This document shows, piece by piece, positions 1-5,628 of a stretch of 14,158 nucleotides of DNA. How positions within the stretch are numbered: position 1 is the first letter of the stretch; every line of letters begins with the position of its first letter. Origin of the DNA: CAYWNA01 sp964459305 (GTDB lineage Bacteria > Planctomycetota > Planctomycetia > Pirellulales > Pirellulaceae); assembly GCA_964459305.1 (NCBI GenBank), contig CAYWNA010000314.1, positions 1 to 14,158 of the forward strand, written 5' to 3'. A program made the translations under genes and the position numbers. The notes beneath the pieces were generated by a model, which made no database searches, was not told where the DNA came from, and worked only from the letters and a program-made list of their open reading frames with translations.

Positions 1-45
1 TTTCCTCTTAGTACAATCAACGCTGTGCCTGAGAAATCAAAATTC

Positions 46-437
46 CTATCCTTCGCCTCCGAGCAAGCCGATGCGACCGCGCGTTCGTGTCAGGCCTGGA
101 CAATCTTCACCGTCGAACCCCTTGCCTCCGAACGAATCCAAGTCGACGTCGAGGACCGTGGTGGTGTTCAAGCGAACGCTCAAGTGCCGACGCTGACACG
201 TGATCTCGAACTGGTTCCACGTTCCGGCGGGGTTCAGATGGCCGGGCTTTGCAGCCGCTCCCAGCGAAAGAGAACCGCTGCGAGCGGACGGCATTTTGCG
301 AATGATATCCGCAAACCTCGCATCGTCGTCATCCATGACTTGAATCTCCATTCCGTCGCGCCACAGCACTCCACTGTCGGGGGACCGGATCAGTACGCCG
401 CTGTTTCCTCCCGCCTGCAGCCGGAACTCCAGCCCCC
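46..437 (-). pseudogene. Out-of-frame remainder of the kinase's DUF1080 domain
   Basis: Reading past the five-G run at 433-437 in the next frame gives coherent DUF1080 sequence: EFRLQAGGNSGVLIRSPDSG, then the WRDGMEIQVMDDD segment, AGTWNQFEITCQ and finally GRIGLLGGEG before a TAG at 46-48. These are family features (the GGNSG turn, the GMEIQV strand, the WN..EI strand). Deleting one G gives a smooth junction, DFVLGLEFRL. The C-terminus is slightly short, lacking the usual last strand (RFRNIRI-like) after GRIGL. The piece has no ribosome binding site of its own, so it is part of the kinase gene and not a separate gene. It could be a true mutation or an assembly error. Confidence 0.8.
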
Positions 438-2725
438 AAAACGAAATCGGCGTACTCGTTGGAAGTCAGTAGGTTCCCACTTTGCATATTGCGGTACACC
501 TGCTGGCCGAAGTCGGATACGAGTAGTCCATCCTGAACGAAGTAATGCGTCTTGTCTCCTTCCCATCCGTTCAACGTCTTGCCATCGAAGAGACTGACGA
601 AACCGGGTTCCAGAGGAACTTTGCTCGCAGTGGGAGCGGTACTCGGCGCCACACCATCCTGTCGGGTTTTGTCGCTGGTCGTCCGTTCTGGGGTGTCCCT
701 ATTGCTGGCGGAACCTCCAGCAGCCGCTCCTTGATCGACCACGCTGATTCGCAGCGCAGGATTATCGTCTTTGAGCACCGTGAACTGGCGAGCTGCGATG
801 ACTTCGTCGCCGCGGCGGATTTCGTAGCCGTGTTCGCCGGGTTTCAGTTTGATGGTCTCGCCGATGCCGGCAATCTCCATCTCCTTGTCGTCCAGCCATA
901 CGGTCACCTCCGCATCCTCGGCCAAAGCCGGGTCGATCTCCACCTTGACCGTCTGGCCCGCATTGCGGAGGAAGAAGATGATCCCCAACAGCAGCGCCAG
1001 TACGCACAGGCTGCCCAGGCCGATGGAAAGGGCGACTATCGGTATATCGGGGCCATCTTGCTCTGCAAGCACGGGCTCGCCTTTGCGACGCGCGCCGGGC
1101 TTGCCACGCTGCACGCGGCGTCGCGTCATGCGTTGGTAGATCAACTGGGACAGACGATCCAGCCACCAGTACTTGCCGTGAGCGGGCAGGAGCATGCCGT
1201 TCTTGTCAAACCGCAATTTGTCGTCGGGACCGTAGGTGCCCAGGTGCTCGTAGATGTCCCGTGCCATCAAATTGCCGGGCTCCAACTCCAAAAGCCGCTC
1301 CAGCACGTTCTCGCGCAAACCGTTGTATTGACCATCGTGTACCGCCTGCTTCATGCGCTCGTTCAATTGGTCGGCTTCGGCGGCAAGGTCCTTTGCCTGC
1401 TGCAACAACGGCGCCGCTTCCGTCGACCGGTATTCCGGCGGAACGGCCTCCAACAGCTCGATGACCCGCCTGAAGTTTTGTTCGGCCAGTAAACGAATCG
1501 CCTCGGCCACCAGTCCTGCGCCTTTTTCGAAGGCCTCCTTGGGCATCGCCTTGAGTCGCACCAGTTCCGCCGTGGCCCATTGGGCGTACGGCTCCGAACC
1601 GGCTCCTTCTACGGCGGCCAGCTTCTCCAGGTGCACCTTCGCTTCGTTGAACTCGCCTCGCTTCAGCAGTCCCAACGCGTATTGTTTGTGTTCCTCCAAG
1701 TTCGGCGGCGCGCCGGCCGTTTGTGGAACGGGTGTTTGCGTGTCCGATTCGGTTTGCTCCAGAAAATGGCTCAACGCGGCAGCCGCCTCGGCGGCCGTCG
1801 AGTATCGATCGGTGTTGGAACTGGCCATCATTTTCAGGCAGACTGCCTCCAACCGCTTGTCCACATCGGGACGCAATTCGGACGGCGGCTTCGGTTTACC
1901 CTGGACGATCTGGCCGATCACCGACGTGATCGCGCCTTTGTAGGGCAACTGGCCGGTGATCAGCTCGTACAGAATCACGCCCAGGCCATAAACGTCGCTG
2001 GCCGGTCCCATCTCGTTGGGATCGCCGCCAATCTGTTCAGGCGACATGTAAGCCGGCGTGCCAATCAACGTCCCGTCCTGCGTCAAACGAGATTCCGCGT
2101 CTTGTTCCACTCGCCGAGCCAGCCCGAAATCGGTGATCACAGGATCGTTGCGTTCGTTCAGCAGAATGTTGCCGGGCTTCAGATCCCGATGCAGAATGCC
2201 TTTGCCATGCGCCGCGGCCAGCCCTAGCGCGATCCGACGAACCAGCTTGGCAATGGTGCGTTCCGAACGCAGCTTCGACGAACCCACCAGCTTCGACAGT
2301 GGCGGCCCGCTGATGTAAGCCATGCTGATGTACCGCGTGCCGTCGTGCTCGCCGATATCGAACACCTGGCAGATGTTGGAATGGTTCAGCGTGGCTGCGG
2401 CACGCGCCTCGCGATAAAACCGCTCGAGCAGTTCGGGATCATCATCCTGCGCAAACTTGGGAATCTTCAAAGCCACCTGACGTTGCAGTTCCGAGTCCTC
2501 AGCCAGATAGACCGATCCCATGCCACCGCGCCCAAGCTCCTTGACGATCCGATAACGCCCAAACCGTTCCGGCATGGCTTCCACCGCACCGGTTTTCGGC
2601 CCCCCGGACATCGGCGGCAAGGTCTCAGCCTCGTCACGCACCCGCGTCGTTGCCTCACTGACGCTCTCCGGTGGCTCAATTCCAGCTTCGTGATCCGCCT
2701 GTTTCGGTTTCCGTTCGTCGCTCAT
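329..2725 (-). CDS. Membrane-anchored Ser/Thr protein kinase with C-terminal DUF1080 domain (3' end frameshifted)
   Basis: Hanks-type kinase, numbered from the ATG at 2725. Residues about 57-325 hold the catalytic domain: glycine loop GRGGMGSVYLA (65-75), Lys87 in VALKIPKF, catalytic HRDLKPGN (179-186), DFG (199-201) and SPE in place of APE (228-230). A helical, TPR-like linker follows (about 345-490), then one membrane helix (about 561-587). The outer part starts DUF1080 (3-keto-disaccharide hydrolase family) at FVSLFDGKTLNGW (709-721). The kinase therefore lies in the cytoplasm and DUF1080 outside. The start is set by AAGGA 8 bases upstream; an upstream in-frame extension of 38 codons looks non-coding. 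After residue 763 an extra base in a five-G run (433-437) shifts the frame, giving a junk tail and a stop at 329. The true DUF1080 continuation is in another frame down to 46; the repaired product would have 892 residues. The kinase assignment is certain; the ligand or substrate is unknown. Confidence 0.9.
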   Translation of the reverse strand: MSDERKPKQADHEAGIEPPESVSEATTRVRDEAETLPPMSGGPKTGAVEAMPERFGRYRIVKELGRGGMGSVYLAEDSELQRQVALKIPKFAQDDDPELLERFYREARAAATLNHSNICQVFDIGEHDGTRYISMAYISGPPLSKLVGSSKLRSERTIAKLVRRIALGLAAAHGKGILHRDLKPGNILLNERNDPVITDFGLARRVEQDAESRLTQDGTLIGTPAYMSPEQIGGDPNEMGPASDVYGLGVILYELITGQLPYKGAITSVIGQIVQGKPKPPSELRPDVDKRLEAVCLKMMASSNTDRYSTAAEAAAALSHFLEQTESDTQTPVPQTAGAPPNLEEHKQYALGLLKRGEFNEAKVHLEKLAAVEGAGSEPYAQWATAELVRLKAMPKEAFEKGAGLVAEAIRLLAEQNFRRVIELLEAVPPEYRSTEAAPLLQQAKDLAAEADQLNERMKQAVHDGQYNGLRENVLERLLELEPGNLMARDIYEHLGTYGPDDKLRFDKNGMLLPAHGKYWWLDRLSQLIYQRMTRRRVQRGKPGARRKGEPVLAEQDGPDIPIVALSIGLGSLCVLALLLGIIFFLRNAGQTVKVEIDPALAEDAEVTVWLDDKEMEIAGIGETIKLKPGEHGYEIRRGDEVIAARQFTVLKDDNPALRISVVDQGAAAGGSASNRDTPERTTSDKTRQDGVAPSTAPTASKVPLEPGFVSLFDGKTLNGWEGDKTHYFVQDGLLVSDFGQQVYRNMQSGNLLTSNEYADFVLGAGVPAAGGRKQRRTDPVPRQWSAVARRNGDSSHG

Positions 2726-2733
2726 GAAGCAGT

Positions 2734-2738
2734 TCCTT
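2734..2738 (-). promoter_or_regulatory. Ribosome binding site of the kinase gene
   Basis: AAGGA on the minus strand, 8 bases before the ATG at 2725. It decides the start at MSDERKPK and argues against the upstream in-frame ATG at 2839. Confidence 0.65.
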
Positions 2739-2906
2739 GATTGCAGAATCGCGTCTTTGGTGATTGGATGCGTAGCTGGGTGCAAACGGTGAGGCACGAG
2801 CCGTGAGGTTCGATGCGTTCTGTGGACTGGTTCTAGCATCAGAACAAAACATGACGAAATGACAGGAAAAAGTTACACACCCCGCAGCATGGTGGTGCAA
2901 GTTAGT

Positions 2907-3040
2907 CTGGAGGCGTCCGGAAATTCGACACCCCACAATCCATGGTATTCGGGAGGGCGAGGCTCCTGCCAAGCCGTGCGAAGGTGGCGAAAACTCGGCT
3001 CAGCGGGAGCTTCGCCCTCCCAATTCTCGGACACCCTGAG
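2907..3040. repeat. Palindromic MITE-like element, copy A
   Basis: Two nested inverted repeats. Outer ends: GTCCGGAAATT (2915-2925) and AATTCTCGGAC (3022-3032). Inner 26-base arms at 2951-2976 and 2996-3021 share the core GGGAGGGCGA.GCTCC. It aligns along its whole length with copy C (5490-5622), including the sequence between outer and inner arms. The revcomp of its right inner arm is identical over 26 bases to the left arm of copy B (3768-3793). No coding capacity, so it would be mobilised, if at all, by an enzyme encoded elsewhere. Confidence 0.8.
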
Positions 3041-3086
3041 TCAGATCAGTCTGGAGATGACGGGTGTGAACAGCGGAGCGAGTCTC

Positions 3087-3502
3087 TCATCTCCGGGCCA
3101 ACATTTCCGCGCGGATCTTGGCGCGGCGTGCCTCACGCTTTTCTGCCAGACGCTGCTGGTAGGCTTGGTACTTGACGGCGTTGGCTGCGGCCTTCTGCTG
3201 TTGGAGTTCCCAGTGCTTGCGTTGTGCTTCGGCCGCGTTCAATCTGGCCAAAGAAGTGAGCAGGTTGTATTGCCCTTGGCCTGGATGATGGCGGCATTGC
3301 CGCGTCTCACGCCTTCCTCGTAAGTGGGTGAATGATGGATCTGGCCGGCCACCGGTGCGCCGAAACCATAGTGACCGCTCGGCACGCCGTATCCCTTTGT
3401 CGTCTGCGGGTGGTAGTTGCTTCCACTTCGGCCGCCCTGAGCCAGGGCGACGCTTGCGTGGCTGCTGATGATGGCTGTGAGGCAGGCGGCAAAGGTCTTC
3501 AT
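3087..3502 (-). pseudogene. Small secreted protein with Lys/Arg/Ala-rich C-terminus, split by a frameshift
   Basis: The start at 3502 (MKTFAACLTAIISS) is preceded by AGGAG at 7 bases. Residues 1-22 are a signal peptide ending ALA-Q. A Gly/Tyr/His-rich segment follows, then YEEGVRRGNAAIIQAKG. The frame then breaks in a GGG run (plus strand 3273-3275), where adding one G continues as QYNLLTSLARLN and a long charged helix rich in Lys, Arg, Ala and Gln ending at the TGA at 3087. Repaired length is 138 residues; unrepaired, it stops after 87 residues at 3239. The GNAAIIQA.GQYNL.TS pattern followed by a charged helix is, from my memory of the phylum, a recurrent type of planctomycete exported protein of unknown function. 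A real mutation or a consensus error are both possible. Confidence 0.7.
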
Positions 3503-3861
3503 GATTTGACTCCTGTGTGATCTCTTGCTGATGTTTTGTTTGGCTTGACTTCTCCGTTTCACTGTTCGATACCCGGTCCGCGCGGCGATTTTGCGCCGAG
3601 GCAGGAATTTTTCCCGAGTTTTCTGCGAACCGGACACGAATTGGCTGGCGCAATAGGCCAATCGGGGCTATGCATGAGATCCCGACATCGATGTAAGTGC
3701 CTTGGTAGAATGGATTTAGCTATCGCAAATGAGGCAGGTTCTGGGATTTATGGGCAGTCAGGATCCTGGGAGGGCGAAGCTCCCGCTGAGCCGTTTTTTT
3801 CGACGGCCTGACGGCTCGGCCGGAGCCTCGCCCTCCCACAGCGCAGGTTTCCGGGCAGGCT
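3503..3861. other. Gap of 359 bases holding repeat copy B
   Basis: No credible gene. It contains the AGGAG ribosome binding site of the secreted-protein gene (3510-3514) and the hairpin at 3768-3837, which sits only 24 bases beyond the stop of the 167-residue protein. About 220 bases between them (3540-3760) carry no recognisable repeat or clear promoter. Confidence 0.55.
3768..3837. repeat. Palindromic element, copy B (hairpin core only)
   Basis: Arms of 26 bases at 3768-3793 and 3812-3837 pair with few mismatches around an 18-base loop that begins with a run of seven T. The arms belong to the same family as the inner arms of copies A and C, but the outer GTCCGGGAATT ends are missing. It lies just downstream of the 167-residue protein gene (minus-strand stop at 3862), so its transcript would fold and could act as a terminator or 3' stabiliser; that role is inferred. 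Confidence 0.8.
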
Positions 3862-4365
3862 TTAGGACGCCGCTGCGTCGGCTTCGACCAGAAGGTCGCG
3901 CATCGAGGAATCCAGCCAGGTTCGCTTCAATGCCCAGGCAAAACCGAGGTGCAATCCTTCAGCATTCAGTTCCGAGATGGGCCGATTGCACCGGGTCATC
4001 GCGGCGGCAATCGCCAGGTAGTAAAGGACGGTCGAGATCTGCGCGGGAAACGGGCTTTCCGGATCGCTACGGGAACGCTTGGCGAACCGTTTCGTCAATT
4101 CCAACAATTCGACCGGCGGATGAGGATGTTGAAAGAGGTCTCGGAAGCTGCGAAGTGGCTTTTCGGAGTCCGCATTCCATCCCGCAAACTGGCTGGGCAC
4201 AGAGCGATCGATCGTCGCCAGGTCCTGCTCTAATGGAGCATCAAGCTGATGCTGGAGAATCGCCTCCAATTCCTCCGTATCCCAGAGCGTCTGTTGCCCC
4301 GTGCCGAAATCCATCATTTCGAACAGCGATCGTGCCTCGCCGCTGAGTGATTCGTTGTCGTTCAT
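3862..4365 (-). CDS. Conserved cytoplasmic protein next to the ECF sigma factor, function unknown
   Basis: 167 residues, no signal peptide or membrane helix. The N-terminal half is acidic and contains LWDTEELEAILQHQLDAPLE (about 27-46). The C-terminal half has FRDLFQHPHPPVELLELTKRF (about 74-94), then TVLYYLAIAAAMTRC and an LNAEGLHLGFAWALKRTWLD segment, all predicted helical. I recall this pattern from planctomycete hypothetical proteins encoded beside ECF-type sigma factors and Ser/Thr kinases, but no characterised homolog comes to mind. The ATG at 4365 has only a weak GAAAG ahead of it. It lies 130 bases downstream of the sigma factor gene on the same strand, with a palindromic repeat between. 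A role as sigma-factor partner is plausible but unproven. Confidence 0.75.
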   Translation of the reverse strand: MNDNESLSGEARSLFEMMDFGTGQQTLWDTEELEAILQHQLDAPLEQDLATIDRSVPSQFAGWNADSEKPLRSFRDLFQHPHPPVELLELTKRFAKRSRSDPESPFPAQISTVLYYLAIAAAMTRCNRPISELNAEGLHLGFAWALKRTWLDSSMRDLLVEADAAAS

Positions 4366-4402
4366 GATCGCTTTCGTTGTTCAGTGCTTCAAAATAAGGA
4401 TC

Positions 4403-4491
4403 GTTCGAGAAACAACTGACGCATTCTCGATCCCCTCACCCTGCCCTCTCCCCAGCGGGGCGAGGGTACAGCGGACAGTCGTTTCTCGCAC
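4403..4491. repeat. Palindromic interspersed element, second type
   Basis: The outer arms are CGAGAAACAACTG (4406-4418) and CAGTCGTTTCTCG (4476-4488), with one mismatch. Inside is a GC-rich hairpin, CCCTCTCCCC-AGC-GGGGCGAGGG (4444-4466). The CCCTCACCCTGCCCTCTCCCC motif resembles a widespread bacterial interspersed repeat type. It is unrelated to copies A-C. It begins 5 bases past the stop of the sigma factor gene and could end or attenuate its transcript before the 167-residue protein gene. Confidence 0.7.
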
Positions 4492-4495
4492 AACT

Positions 4496-5254
4496 CTAAA
4501 CGGCCACGTTGCCGCAACGGGCGAGGATGGTTTGCAGGTCGGTCAATTCGGCGTCGATTTCTTCTTCGTCGTTTGCATAGTGGCCGATCACCACCCGCAA
4601 GGCGCGCGCGAACATCCGTTTGGCCGTCACCAGTGTATTGCTGGCTTGGGTCGGTGACGAGAATCCAAAACGCTCGACCAGTTCGCGGTAGCTTGGCGAC
4701 GGTTTCCCTTCGAGGATGGGGCCCACAACGCGGCAGTCGAACACGCGCCACATGTCCTGCCGGCCCGATGCCTCGCAATCGGCTCGCAAGCGCCCCAGGG
4801 CCTCGTCGATGACCTGACGTGCCCAGGCCACATCGAAAGCGTCGGATGGCGGCTGTTGCGAGTCGACGCATTCCAGTTCCACATCATCGATGGCCACGAA
4901 TCCGCCTTCGGGAGTTCGTTTTGCGACATTCTGATTGCGGTGCCAGTTGAACAGAAACCGGTCGAGCGCGGTCAGCAGGAAGGTCCGAAATCTACCTTCG
5001 CCGCGATCAGCTTGGGCGAACAGGTCTTTTTCCAGGACCTTGTGGGTTACGAATTCCTGAAGCAAGTCGTCGGCTCGTTCAGGTGCCAAGCCCTTGCGGT
5101 AGACCAAGTGCGTGCGCATGGCGGGCAGGTACGAAGTTGCCAGTTCAGCCAAAGCCTGACGCCGGGAATCGGGGTCTTGGTCACCCACACGCGCAACCAA
5201 CGACCAACGAGTCGTGGGAAAGCGGTCCGGCCCTTGCTCACGGTTGCGCGCCAT
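4496..5254 (-). CDS. ECF-type RNA polymerase sigma factor
   Basis: 252 residues, somewhat longer than typical ECF factors. The N-terminus FPTTRWSLVARVGD (12-25) is typical of a planctomycete/myxobacterial ECF-like group. Region 2 spans about 40-110: YLPAMRTHLVYRKGL, then DDLLQEFVTHKVL (62-74), then FRTFLLTALDRFLFNWHRNQ (89-108). Region 4 lies at about 189-222, with the helix-turn-helix candidate YRELVERFGFSS-PTQASNTLVTAKRMF. The tail 228-252 is acidic. No anti-sigma factor gene is adjacent. ECF factors of this type are known to neighbour Ser/Thr kinases in planctomycetes, which fits the kinase downstream on the same strand. The ATG at 5254 has no strong Shine-Dalgarno sequence, but the conserved N-terminus starts close to it. 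Confidence 0.85.
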   Translation of the reverse strand: MARNREQGPDRFPTTRWSLVARVGDQDPDSRRQALAELATSYLPAMRTHLVYRKGLAPERADDLLQEFVTHKVLEKDLFAQADRGEGRFRTFLLTALDRFLFNWHRNQNVAKRTPEGGFVAIDDVELECVDSQQPPSDAFDVAWARQVIDEALGRLRADCEASGRQDMWRVFDCRVVGPILEGKPSPSYRELVERFGFSSPTQASNTLVTAKRMFARALRVVIGHYANDEEEIDAELTDLQTILARCGNVAV

Positions 5255-5628
5255 TTTGCGTTACTCAACAATCAATCGATGGCAAGCCCAATCTCGCTGC
5301 TATCCTGAACGCTCCGCCCTTCACTTGCAAGGGGCGATTGAACCCTGCGCAGAAAGTGGGTTCATCTTTCACGGACACGCCCGACGATCTCGACGAATGG
5401 CCGCCTGAACTGCGCGGAAGACGATTCGGTCTTTGATCGATTCTGCGCAACGAATCCAGGATCGAGTCACTTTGCCGGTTTCGAGATAACTGAGGTGTCC
5501 GGGAATTCGACACGCCACAATTCCCGATTTTCGGGAAGGCGAGGCTCCTGCCAAGCCGCGCGTCAATGCGAAAAACTCGGCTTAGCAGGAGCTTCGCCCT
5601 CCCAATTCCCGGACTCCCTCAGGCAACT
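5255..5628. other. Gap of 374 bases holding repeat copy C
   Basis: It lies between the 5' end of the sigma factor gene and the 3' end of the hydrolase gene. The right third is repeat copy C (5490-5622). The remaining 235 bases are open in places on the minus strand but show no start signal, known motif or plausible protein; they should hold the sigma factor promoter, and no clear boxes were seen. Confidence 0.55.
5490..5622. repeat. Palindromic MITE-like element, copy C (best-preserved ends)
   Basis: Outer perfect inverted ends GTCCGGGAATT (5497-5507) and AATTCCCGGAC (5604-5614), extending outward to CTGAGG (5490-5495) and CCTCAG (5617-5622). Inner 26-base arms lie at 5533-5558 and 5578-5603. 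It matches copy A over its entire length. The right end lies 7 bases from the hydrolase stop codon at 5629. No clear target duplication was seen. Confidence 0.8.

Larger units (their letters stand above)
2726..3086. other. Gap of 361 bases holding repeat copy A
   Basis: No credible gene. It lies between the 5' end of the kinase and the 3' end of the secreted-protein gene and is largely filled by a palindromic element (2907-3040). The 9-base string AGTCTGGAG occurs at 2904-2912 and 3048-3056, on both sides of the element; it may be a target duplication but overlaps the left inverted end, so this is weak. The rest (about 2740-2900) must hold any kinase promoter; no clear consensus boxes were seen. 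Confidence 0.6.

Noticed and set aside
545..2227. Long plus-strand open frames opposite the kinase gene
   Set aside because: They are antisense shadows in GC-rich sequence; the kinase motifs on the minus strand are unambiguous.
2904..3056. AGTCTGGAG direct repeats as the target duplication of copy A
   Set aside because: The left copy overlaps the inverted end, and copy C shows no matching duplication, so it is kept only as a note.
2942..3323. Plus-strand open frames over copy A and the secreted-protein gene
   Set aside because: They encode the repeat's spurious peptide (GRARLLPSR) and then run antisense to the secreted-protein gene.
4444..4466. Classical rho-independent terminator after the sigma factor gene
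   Set aside because: There is a strong GC hairpin but no T run follows on the minus strand; described as part of a repeat element instead.
5265..5566. Minus-strand open frames of 65-82 codons between the sigma factor and hydrolase genes
   Set aside because: Partly read through repeat copy C (giving peptides such as LAGASPSR), with no ribosome site and no recognisable protein.
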